A DNA stretch of 64,000 nucleotides, taken from Sipunculus nudus (Eukaryota; Annelida; Sipuncula; Golfingiida; Sipunculidae). The stretch lies in NCBI GenBank assembly GCA_026874595.1, contig CM049322.1, forward strand, positions 49,951,340 to 50,015,339, given 5' to 3'. A program made the translations under genes and the position numbers. Under the pieces are notes generated by a model, which worked only from the letters and a program-made list of their open reading frames with translations, made no database searches and was not told the origin of the DNA. Shown piece after piece: positions 1 to 8,972 of the stretch (position 1 is its first letter; each line of letters begins with the position of its first letter).

Positions 1-261
1 CACAGAGTATTTGACTATAATAGTCATATTTGAGGTCACATGGCTATTCTGGTGAAAAATTGCTTGATATTATGTGACCATGTATAATTACACATTGTTT
101 GATCAGGTGAAAAGGGACATTACTCTTACTGGAGTTAATCAATCAAATGTTTTATTTTCACTCTTTGAATTCATGAAACCTTTCAATGATTATGTATGTG
201 GTGTTATTAATTATGTGGCGTGTTGTTCTTTGATTAGGTTCTGTCATATACATGAATGTCA

Positions 262-472
262 CGTGGCTTCATAGAGGTTATACTGGTATGCACAAAGTGC
301 AACATTTCTGGGGTTTGTCTTATAGTTGTCACAATGTGACGAAAAATCAACACATATAATGAGTGGTAGCCCCCGTTGTCTCCCTTGCACTTTTAGAAAA
401 TCAGTATACATATACATGTTCAATCAGTAATATATATGTATTGAAAATGCACCTTTCCTTTGGTACTTAAAT
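262..472. other. Only single-copy segment in the window (A1)
   Basis: These 211 bp, from cgtggcttcatagagg to just before ggtgaaaatgg, occur once in the window. They are absent from the B-to-A junctions of A2-A5 and from the A-to-B junctions. They lie between sequence shared with all B-to-A junctions (1-261) and sequence shared with all B starts (473-665), so they are most simply retained ancestral monomer sequence. No reading frame or RNA gene is evident. Confidence 0.85.
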
Positions 473-666
473 GGTGAAAATGGTCTTGATCATAAAAAAA
501 TTGATATAACTTATTACAAGATCAAACATTTCCTTATTCAGTTTCAATGATATTACATTTGAAATTTAAACAAGTGCTTGCCCCTGCTAATTTGATATCT
601 GATTTCCTACCAACTAGTGTTGTTATCAAGTTATATATATATATCGTCAGCCATCCAGTTTAGCCA
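473..666. repeat. Segment present in A1 and all B copies, lost from A2-A5
   Basis: Runs from ggtgaaaatggtcttgatc to gtttagcca. It matches the beginning of every B monomer (7211 onward, 21062 onward and so on) almost exactly, but is missing from A2-A5. It contains a short (TA)n run near 632-645. No other function is visible. Confidence 0.88.
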
Positions 667-837
667 GGCATATAACTTTGTTTTATTATAACCTGCATCT
701 CAAGAAACTCTAAGCAATCAGGCATATGTAGTGAGTGTATTGTGAAGTTTTTTTAGGATTAAATAACTGATGTAGACGAGGCTTACAGCGGGCTGTAATG
801 TACCTTCAGATTGCTTTTGTAAATTAATTTCAGGTGG

Positions 838-840
<3 letters not shown>

Positions 841-872
<32 letters not shown>
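841..872. repeat. TA-1 microsatellite, A1
   Basis: (TA)16. At this locus A2-A5 have only about 13-15 bp (14749-14761, 28628-28642, 42499-42512, 56387-56401) running into ttaatatatg. B copies are long: B1 7576-7623 (interrupted by ttttt), B2 21429-21502, B3 35312-35379, B4 49187-49252, B5 63070-63137. Confidence 0.95.
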
Positions 873-875
<3 letters not shown>

Positions 876-949
876 GATAAATATATGCTTTCTCATTATA
901 TACTTTCTTTGGTTTGATGATCCATATACATTCATTTTGGTTCTATATT

Positions 950-1430
950 AGCTGAGTGGTGGCAGCCATTTTGGGGTAAAATAGTCCTTTCACCAGAAAC
1001 CCCCAGTTTATTGTGTTATCTCTGTCCGAGTCAATATGATTCTCATCGACGTAGCAGCTGGTCTGACATCAAAGGATCTTTTAAATAAACAATAAAACAG
1101 ATTTATAATCTTAGCTGTCAGGAAAATGCTGAGCCTCTTTGGCCGGAGGTCTTTTCTTCATACAGCAGGAAATAATAGAATGCAGCAACTGTTCCTGTTG
1201 TGATCAAAACTGATTCCAGCAGGGCCTCTTGTATGGGAGATTGGAAACTAAGGTGGTTTTAGTTTCATCAGTTAGGTGGGAGAATGGTAGTTTGTGTCAT
1301 GGCAAAGAGCTGACATGTGCACTGCCTCAGAAGACTGTCAGATGCCAATATATAATAACAATGTCACGTCACACTAAAACACAAGGGTTAACAAGACAGA
1401 CTGTGGTCAGATAGATTATAATGTTACAAT
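950..1430. other. GC-richer block with lowest A-B divergence
   Basis: Runs from gctgagtggtggcagcc to gtggtcagatagatt. Comparing A2 with B2 over the equivalent 480 bp I count about five differences (about 1%), against about 6% in the block near 5.7-6.2 kb of the monomer. A 61-codon frame (1229-1414) lies here but is stopped in B1 by tctag, and A and B differ at the TKVV/TKKV codons. The block may be a constrained non-coding element or a recently converted stretch. Equivalents begin near 7700, 14830, 21580, 28715, 35457, 42585, 49330, 56470 and 63216. Confidence 0.5.
962..973 (-). promoter_or_regulatory. YY1-like site, A1
   Basis: Read on the minus strand this is CAAAATGGCTGC, close to the YY1 consensus AARATGGCNGC. 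One copy is at the same place in every monomer. Sequence match only; no binding evidence. Confidence 0.45.
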
Positions 1431-1856
1431 GGAGATAAGATTTTGGAGAATATAAATTCTCTGAATATTTTTGATAAAAATAGAACATGTAGCAAAATCT
1501 TCACACATTCATAAATATACATGAAAATATTAATATGTATGAGATTATAGTATTATATATGATAATAATAATAATGATGAACTTTTAGTCCCGGCAGTTC
1601 TGGAGAGGAGTTTAGATATTTGTGGCAGCCAGTTTTAATAGTTTAAATCAAGTGTCAAAATGGATTGTATGATATTTGTACATGAATGTTGAATATGCAT
1701 GCAGGGAACCTTCAGAGGTACACAGTCAGGATAAGAGCTACTTTATGTAAATAACATGTACAAATTGGTTATCATTTGCCGTGAACGACTATGGTCATTT
1801 TTTGTACACATCCATATGTAAAATAATGGCCTACCAGTGAAAGTTTGTCATCGATA

Positions 1857-1876
1857 ATATATATATATATATATAT
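1857..1876. repeat. TA-2 microsatellite, A1 (short class)
   Basis: 20 bp of AT between tcgata and gcagccctg. The A class is short throughout: 18 bp at 15741-15758, 29622-29639, 43492-43509 and 57381-57398. The B class is long: 46 (8607-8652), 56 (22487-22542), 46 (36364-36409) and 48 bp (50237-50284). Confidence 0.95.
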
Positions 1877-2179
1877 GCAGCCCTGAATTGTGCATGGTAT
1901 TGATAAATAAATCCATTTAGGCATGCTTGTAATAGTGACCAGTGCACAGTTTTGCGATTTTTTTTGCACAGCAGAAGGAATTGTATATAAATCTTGTAAT
2001 TGAAATCTTGTACCGATGCCAGGCTGTGACCTTGGCTAGTTATAATAAAGCTTATTTCCTGTATATACTGGGTTTGTCTTCTAGTACGAGTTTGTGATAT
2101 ATTCTCATGTCAAGTTGCTGCAATGGATGTCTTTTATGCGTCCAAAAACACATGTAAATATTTGTTTGATGAGTTAGAA

Positions 2180-2191
2180 CCCCCCCCCCCC
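2180..2191. repeat. Poly-C tract, A1
   Basis: C12 after gttagaa. A2-A5 instead have the interrupted cccctccctcc, whose length is constant in all four copies. B copies have pure C of variable length. Confidence 0.95.
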
Positions 2192-2249
2192 AATAATACC
2201 CAATGCCATTCAAGAAGTCGGTGGAATTCACTCTCTACTAAACGTAAAA

Positions 2250-3050
2250 AATCTCGGAATCCGGCATCATTTATATCTCTTCTGGCAAGCTTTTGGTTAT
2301 CAACATCTAAGAAAGAAAGGGGGGCATGTGGAGAGGGACAGGAATTTGGTTTAAAGGATATTTAACTCTGTGGGTACCGGTGTTTGCATATACATGTGCT
2401 GCGATTCTGTCAGAGAATTAGTTCTTTATAAATGCTATTTATGATTATCATTCATAATATTATTTAACTGTTCAGCATCAGTTGTCTGATGATCATCAAC
2501 TTACACAAAAGTCGTAGGGTAAGATTTCCATATGCCTTAACATGCATATGATCACACATGGTATGGTGGTTAACTTAGAAGAAATAGGAGAGTAATAAGG
2601 AAATACATATTTACTTTAGTTGGGTTTAAACATTTATTTTAACATCTGTTGAAAGCAAGCGGTAAATTTTTCCTATGTAATCATTAGTTTACAGCGCAGC
2701 TACATGTATATCCCACCCACCTATCACATCTATGTGTCGGCTACATCGTAATTCAAATCTCTAAGTCGTTAAGAGCATAATGGAATTAACCTCCTAGTAA
2801 ACCAGCATCATTTAAATATACTTATCGTGATATTCTCACTTAAAGCTGTCTGGATAAATTACTAGCAGAAGAGATGCAATAGTATCCCTGGAGTCTTAAA
2901 TCCGTTTTGAACGTGTCTCTGTTAAGAAAAATATCAACCGGCATGGTATATACGTGGCAGCAGAAGACTTGTTCAATGGATAAAACTGTCAAAGATGTAA
3001 GGGCATACCTCCCAAATTTCACAGCTGCCCTTGGAGAAAATCTCTCACTC
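2250..3050. repeat. Internal duplication, unit I (A1)
   Basis: This stretch is a diverged copy of 3050-3960. Collinear matching words include ggcaagcttttggttat (2284) with ggcaagcttttagttat (3090), gttaact (2569 and 3321), tcctatgtaa (2671 and 3436), tacatgtata (2701 and 3470) and acttgttca (2967 and 3854). Offsets of 752-806 rise to 887 because unit I has about 115 extra bases near 2840-2960. The same pair is in B1 (9065/9868 and 9746/10631), so it predates the A-B split. Confidence 0.75.
2380..2470 (+). mobile_element. LINE/SINE-like 3' tail, unit I
   Basis: The sequence ttctttataaatgctattt followed by an AT-rich run resembles the gctatataaatgc plus ATT-repeat 3' end seen in L2/CR1-type LINEs and the SINEs that use their tails. 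The match is by recall of that style of tail. The element body is not recognised. Confidence 0.35.
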
Positions 3051-3960
3051 TCTCATCAATAAAAGCCAATTTAAAATATCATGACTTATGGCAAGCTTTT
3101 AGTTATTTTGTACAAAGGAGAAAGACAGTGGGTCTTGGGGAGAGGTACAAGGGTAAGGTTTCCCAAAAATTCCGTTCTGTATGTGCCACATTGTGGGTAC
3201 AAATCTATGAGACAATAAGTGCTATATAAATACTTTTTATTCTTATAATTATTATTTTTATTATTATATGCATTCATGCCCACATGCCTTGACATTAATA
3301 AAATCACCAATGGCATGAGCGTTAACTAAGAACATATAACACAGTATAATGAATAAAGACAAATATTTCCTTCAGTTGGTTTAAACATATTTATTTGAAC
3401 AGGATTACATCTGTTCCAGGCTAGCTTTAAGATTTTCCTATGTAAAACATTCTTCGAGGGTTTTACAGCTACATGTATATCTCGCCCACCCATCACAGCA
3501 GGCTTATCATGAAGATAAATATTCTTACCACCTCATGTAATCTGCTTTCTCTTCAGTTTCCTGTCACGGGTAAAATGCCGTGGCAATTCAGGTCGAGAAT
3601 AGTAATTTCTATTGTGGCAGTAATTTACCCATTAAAAGCATATCAGTGCACAAAGATAATCCCACATCATACAAATTTACTAATGCCTAACTGGCAGAAC
3701 TGTCCATTGCCAGATAACAAATATAGATTTCTCCCAACAGAGGTACAATGATATACATAGAGTCATAAGCTTGACATTAACCCCTTAGAAATATGGCTCT
3801 ATTATGTAATGTAGTTAGGTATCAACTGAGATGATGTAACGTGGCACCATGAGACTTGTTCAAAAGATAAACTATCAGATACTAGTGTATAAGGGCTTAC
3901 TAATTTATACAATGATGCACAAAGCAGATCATGAGAAACGTGATAGTTTAAATTCTGTAG
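3050..3960. repeat. Internal duplication, unit II (A1)
   Basis: Second copy of the internal duplication. It has a longer AT-rich tail after gctatataaatac (3231) and is followed directly by the CTCF-like site at 3961, which unit I lacks. Confidence 0.75.
3190..3268 (+). mobile_element. LINE/SINE-like 3' tail, unit II
   Basis: Contains gagacaataagtgctatataaatac (split here as gagacaataag and tgctatataaatac) and an ATT-rich run ending near 3268. This is a better match to an L2-like tail than the unit I version. Upstream sequence from 3090 could be the rest of an old SINE, but no tRNA-like A and B boxes were recognised. Confidence 0.4.
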
Positions 3961-3974
3961 ACTGCAGGTGGCGC
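3961..3974 (+). promoter_or_regulatory. CTCF-like site, A1
   Basis: ACTGCAGGTGGCGC matches the CTCF core CCASYAGRKGGCRS at 12 of 14 positions, including all of AGRKGGCRS. It occurs once per monomer, always in the + orientation, and is unchanged in all nine complete monomers although A and B differ elsewhere. CTCF is conserved across bilaterians. Binding is not shown. Confidence 0.5.
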
Positions 3975-5015
3975 TCCAAGTATGGTCCGGCAGAAAAAGC
4001 ATCCAAAGCTGCTGGGCGCAAAGATTGATGAAAAGACATGATCCTTAAATCGTCAATATGTAATGAATAAAGTTAAATTAAAACATGAAGTTGGCAAAAC
4101 GGGACTTGTTGGGTGGAAAAAGCAGTCCTAGATCTTGGGTCATATACTAAATTTCAGAACATAACACTAAGTAGCCATTTGAGCAAAATGAGATTTTTTA
4201 TATATTAAAATCAGCTGACAAGCCTTATACATGTATATGTTCAAGGTTACTCTCCACATCATTGACCCAAATCTGAATTTGGTATATCTTTGTATATCTA
4301 TATCTATGCTTGGCCTAAACAACAACAAACAAAATAATCCAAAATCTTCAGCAATATCAAATTTCAGGGCTATCCTTCAAGACACTCTTTTGATATCTCA
4401 TGTATAAATAATCATAAATGTATGGTTTTCACTTGAACCATATCAATTCAAGGCTAAAGTCACTCTCATAGCTTACTGGTAGTAGGTTTTGTCCACTAAA
4501 CCAATACCTGTGCACATTCATAGAGCTACAGTTTATGAGTCCTCAGGAATCAGTATTCACTGATCATAGTCAGGCCTTGCTGATAAATAAATAAAGTGAA
4601 TGTCACATTTGTGAAACCTTGACCTTGCAGATCTCAGTTTCATGTACATGGTAGTTATTAGTGTGTTTTGTCACAAAAAAACAAATATCAAACATTATAA
4701 ATTACCAGATAGATAGCAGAACTGGGACGATATACAGGTAAATCAACACATCAATACATCAGTATATATAATATATGATATGATTGTTGGCAGCTCTGAC
4801 AAGGGTCAATATGATAAAGGATTGCTCTTGTGATAATGGATAAAACAATGGATGACTGAAGTCACGCTTGATATCTACATCCCATGGGAATTTACAAACC
4901 CTTGACAGAGTGTATCAAGATATTTGAAGGTAATAAGTTGCACCTGATTCATGTAACCTTTTTACTGGATTCCCAAAGAGAATTCATCACCCAATCTTTC
5001 ATTATTTTACCACAG

Positions 5016-5017
<2 letters not shown>

Positions 5018-5051
<34 letters not shown>
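5018..5051. repeat. TA-3 microsatellite, A1
   Basis: 34 bp AT tract after accacagaa. Other copies: B1 11793-11834, A2 18881-18914, B2 25681-25720, A3 32760-32797, B3 39548-39588, A4 46631-46666, B4 53419-53461, A5 60520-60555. Lengths run from 34 to 43 bp, with B slightly longer than A. B2 ends in tttgaaaatg rather than attgaaaatg. Confidence 0.95.
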
Positions 5052-5057
<6 letters not shown>

Positions 5058-5094
5058 TGTAACGGTTCCAAATAGAAATACAAATAGGGTAACC

Positions 5095-5158
5095 TATTAT
5101 TATTATTATAATAATTATTATTATTATTATCTTCATTATTATTATTATCTTCATTATT
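5095..5158. repeat. ATT trinucleotide tract, A1
   Basis: Imperfect (ATT)n with ataataatt and two atcttc interruptions. In A3 and A4 one ATT has become ATC (near 32871 and 46741). B copies have a shorter, differently interrupted version (B1 about 11879-11918, with attgtt). Confidence 0.9.
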
Positions 5159-5199
5159 TTTCCTTTTGACCGTTAAACACATTTAACTTTACACTTATC

Positions 5200-6629
5200 T
5201 CGGTCAAATTAAAAATCTAACTGGCGACGCAGATTGAATAATTATTTAGTCTCATATATTCACACAGCGAGGGGCCCATATTGTTTTAAATTTAGCTATA
5301 AATGCGCAAGATTATTTATTAATTCCGTCTATTAAAAATGGAAAAATAATATGAATAATATTGTAAACGGTTTAATTTTTTTTTTTTCAACAATCACAGT
5401 ATCAGTGCATAAATGAGCCATAAAAATCTCTCCGAAAATTCTCCCGTGGATTCTCCGACTATAAATTCAGGCAGACGCATTATTACTTCTATATGTTATC
5501 ATTGTAAATAAAGCGGTGTTTTTCATATACATATCTGTCCAATTCTAACAGTTCCAACAAATGTGCTTGAGAGACTGACATTAACTTATCAAAAAATGCC
5601 GCGAAAGTGGCGCCTCATGTATCTCATTTGGGAACTAAGAGCCTATAGTTATCTAGCAGATGCCAGCTTCTCCTTGGGGCAATGGTGAAAAAGCACAATC
5701 TGTTGGTACCATTTTTCTCTCTGCAGAAAAAAAAATGTTGGTGCATGATGAAAACGCTAAAATCCTATATTATCAAAAAAATAGAGCCACATATTAATGG
5801 CCCTTTAATTAGTTTGAGGTTGACTCTTCAGCCCGGACCTGTCATATTACATTTGATCCGGTGGACCCTACACAAATTGCCCAACTGCTCTGTTACTCGC
5901 ACCTACTTTAGACAGACACGGCAGTTGGTGAGCGACAATGAGAGTAATCTGAACAATTGCCCTGGAACATGCGTAAGTTTAACTAGGCGTCATAGCTGTT
6001 GGGTATTAAGGAAGTTGCGTCTGGTTAATATTTCATTTCAAACCTCAAATTGAAATCCCTAACCCTATCTATGTAGATCAACCCGTGAAAATGTCTTCAA
6101 GTTGAAAATGAATTGGAAATGTTGATCTCTTGGAAGGGTATGAACCCTGAAACAATATACTGTGGTTGACTTAAAAATTTTCTGAACCCTGTGTTATTTT
6201 CCCTCTGTATCAATGTGAGATGTTGACACTCTGGGCTACAAAAAGTAAGGCTAACATATCACCACCCTGAGTACTTAGGATTCCACTTTTAAGTGTTTTT
6301 AATACGTTTTTGGGTCATGCTTTGGATACTTGTTGATACCGTGAAGTATACATCATCCCATGATATACACCAAAACCTTCAGATAATCGCATGATAGGGA
6401 CAGGATAAGGAAATGAGTTTCAATGGTTTAGGTACTCTTGAGTCAATAAAGGGACAAGTGGCCTTACCTACGCTTTTGTAAAAGAATGCATGATACATGT
6501 CTATTTTATATCCAATGGAAAATGATAAACCACTAAAACACAACAGAGCATCACAACTATTTTGGTATGAGTGAATGATTGAATACTGCATAGAAATATG
6601 CACACGTTCAACAGAACTAATGTGTTAAC

Positions 6630-6632
<3 letters not shown>
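5200..6632. other. Fast-diverging block, A form
   Basis: This 1.4 kb is where A and B differ most. Over about 440 bp beginning at gttggtgcat I count roughly 27 differences between A2 and B2 (about 6%), several of them indels. A reads catatacatatctgtcc where B has only ttagttcc; A lacks the ccttgacatcaggc words of B. A 123-codon frame (5682-6053) is intact in all A copies but destroyed in B. No recognised product; treated as non-coding. Confidence 0.7.

Positions 6633-6679
<47 letters not shown>
6633..6679. repeat. TA-4 microsatellite, A1
   Basis: 47 bp TA tract before ttatgaaaataac. Other A copies: 20496-20531, 34379-34413, 48248-48289 and 62139-62171. Confidence 0.95.
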
Positions 6680-6682
<3 letters not shown>

Positions 6683-7202
6683 GAAAATAACATAAATATT
6701 TATGGCGTAAGACTGAGTGTGGTGTATATATGGGTGAAAGTTTCTTGAGGTTACAAGACTTTCAGGAGTATCAACAGTTTACAGTCAGGGCTGGAGTCCA
6801 TATTGTCTATGAATTATAAATGTATTTATGTGATCTGTATAGTCGGATTCGCACATTATACCGATCCTCCAGTCTGTTAGGGTCCATGTATAACATTGAA
6901 TAAAACACAGGTATTATACAGAGCAAAATATGAAATAGCCCTATATTGTTACCTTAATACTGCAACTATGTATAGTTGTACATCCAATATAATTATATGA
7001 ATAAAATATGACAGGGTTTGGCCATGGTTCAGACTGTAGTTATATAAACCATACATGATTATTATAGCAATATATCCCTTAATCAGCACATGGTGATCTA
7101 TTGTGGGGCATCCTGTCTGATCAACCATCTTGCGAACAGAAAGAGTCAGCGTCATGTGATCAAATGACCTGATCATGTGATCATTCCCCCATATAATTCA
7201 AG

Positions 7203-7218
7203 TATCGCCTGGTGAAAA
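7203..7218. other. Deletion scar B (A-to-B junction, about 709 bp)
   Basis: At A-to-B junctions gtatcgcct is followed at once by ggtgaaaatgg. At B-to-A junctions the equivalent gtatcacct is followed by about 237 bp (14073-14309) and then the A start. With the 472 bp seen in A1, about 709 bp is missing here. The same join is at 21061/21062, 34944/34945, 48819/48820 and 62702/62703. Confidence 0.85.
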
Positions 7219-7589
7219 TGGTCTTGATCATAAAAAAATTGATATAACTTATCACAAGATCAAACATTTCCTTATTCAGTTTCAATGATATTACATTTGA
7301 AATTTAAACAAGTGCTTGCCCCTGCTAATTTGATATCTGATTTCCTACCAACTAGTGTTGTTATCAAGTTATATATATATATCGTCAGCCATCCAGTTTA
7401 GCCAGGCATATAACTTTGTTTTATTATAACCTGCATCTCAAGAAACTCTAAGCAATCAGGCATATGTAGTGAGTGTATTGTGAAGTTTTTTAGGATTAAA
7501 TAACGGATGTAGACGAGGCTTACAGCGGGCTGTAATGTTCCTTCAGATTGCTTTTGTTAATTAATTTCAGGTGGCTATATATTTTTATA

Positions 7590-7623
<34 letters not shown>

Positions 7624-7712
7624 AATGATTAATATATGCTTTCTCATTATATACTTTCTTTGGTTTGATGATCCATATTCATTCATTTTGGTTCTATATT
7701 AGCTGAGTGGTG

Positions 7713-7724
7713 GCAGCCATTTTG
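7713..7724 (-). promoter_or_regulatory. YY1-like site, B1
   Basis: Same CAAAATGGCTGC word on the minus strand as in A1. Confidence 0.45.
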
Positions 7725-8603
7725 GGGTAAAATAGTCCTTTCACCAGAAACCCCCAGTTTATTGTGTTATCTCTGTCCGAGTCAATATGATTCTCATCGA
7801 CGTAGCAGCTGGTCTGACACCAAAAGATCTTTTAAATAAACAATAAAACAGATTTATAATCTTAGCTGTCAGGAAAATGCTGAGCCTCTTTGGCCGGAGG
7901 TCTTTTCTTCATACAGCAGGAAATAATAGAATGCAGCAACTGTTCCTGTTGTGATCAAAACTGATTCCAGCAGGGCCTCTTGTATGGGAGATTGGAAACT
8001 AAGAAGTTCTAGTTTCATCAGTTAGGTGGGAGAATGGTAGTTTGTGTCATGGCAAAGAGCTGACATGTGCACTGCCTCAGAAGACTGTCAGATGCCAATA
8101 TATAATAACAATGTCACGTCACACTAAAACACAAGGGTTAACAAGACAGACTGTGGTCAGATAGATTATAATGTTACAATAGAGATAAGATTTTGGAGAA
8201 TATAAATTCTCTGAATATTTTTGATAAAAATAGAACATGTAGCAAAATCTTCACACATTCATAAATATACATGAAAATATGAATATGTATGAGATTATAG
8301 TATTATATATGATAATAATAATAATGATGAACTTTTAGTCCCGGCAGTTCTGGAGAGGAGTTTAGATATTTATGGCAGCCAGTTTTAATAGTTTAAATCA
8401 AGTGTCAAAATGGATTGTATGATATTTGTACATGAATGTTGAATATGCATGCAGGGAACCTTCAGAGGTACACAGTCAGGATTAGAGCTACTTTATGTAA
8501 ATAACATGTACAAATTGGTTATCATTTGCCGTGAACGACTATGGTCATATTTTGTACACATCCATATGTAAAATAATGGTCTACCAGTGAAAGTTTGTTA
8601 TCG

Positions 8604-8606
<3 letters not shown>

Positions 8607-8652
<46 letters not shown>
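8607..8652. repeat. TA-2 microsatellite, B1
   Basis: 46 bp pure AT tract, at least twice the length of the A-class tract at the same locus. Confidence 0.95.
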
Positions 8653-8655
<3 letters not shown>

Positions 8656-8955
8656 GCCCTGAATTGTGCATGGTATTGATAAATAAATCCATTTAGGCAT
8701 GCTTGTAATAGTGACCAGTGCACAGTTTTGCCATTTTTTTTTTTGCAGAGCAGAAGGAATTGTATATAAATCTTGTAATTGAAATTTTGTACCATTGCCA
8801 GGCTGTGACCTTGGCTAGTTATAATAAAGCTTATTTCCTGTATATACTGGGTTTGTCTTCTAGTACGAGTTTGTGATATATTCTCATGTCAAGTTGCTGC
8901 ACTGGATGTCTTTTATGCGTCCAAAACATGTAAATATTTGTTTGATGAGTTAGAA

Positions 8956-8972
8956 CCCCCCCCCCCCCCCCC
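8956..8972. repeat. Poly-C tract, B1
   Basis: C17, the longest of the pure tracts at this locus. Confidence 0.95.

Larger units (their letters stand above)
1..7210. repeat. Monomer A1, long form
   Basis: 7210 bp against 6752-6761 for A2-A5. It is A-type by aaggtggtttt (1250) and aactgatg (766). It nevertheless keeps states shared with B: a pure C tract (2180-2191), atttaactctg (2361) and the tgttaagaaaaatat segment near 2918 that A2-A5 have deleted. From about 4270 to the end it differs from A2 by essentially one substitution (catcctgtctg at 7111) plus (TA)n length. Confidence 0.93.

Noticed and set aside
1229-1414. 61-codon frame (MYGRLETK...) in nearly all monomers
   Set aside because: Stopped in B1 soon after its start, with no recognised product. 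The DNA conservation of the whole block, not of this frame, is the signal.
1955-1976. T-rich stretch ending in gcag near 1970 (and equivalents) as an exon start
   Set aside because: No open frame follows for more than a few codons and no matching donor was seen nearby; A1 has gcacag instead of gcagag.
2488-2499. Perfect palindrome TGATGATCATCA in unit I
   Set aside because: Only 12 bp, without a paired element or target-site duplication; expected often enough in AT-rich DNA.
3473-3751. 92-codon frame (MYISPTHH...) present in all nine complete monomers, A and B
   Set aside because: Among the coding changes I counted, A1 to A2 has 4 amino-acid changes and 1 silent, and A2 to B1 has 5 changes and 2 silent. 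This is no better than neutral. No family is recognised, and the frame lies in duplicated repeat sequence.
5682-6053. 123-codon frame identical in all A copies
   Set aside because: Identity reflects recent amplification of the dimer. The B counterpart is broken by several indels and stops, and no domain is recognised.
8598-8795. Frames rich in alternating Ile-Tyr
   Set aside because: They are translations of (TA)n microsatellites; lengths change with tract length between copies.
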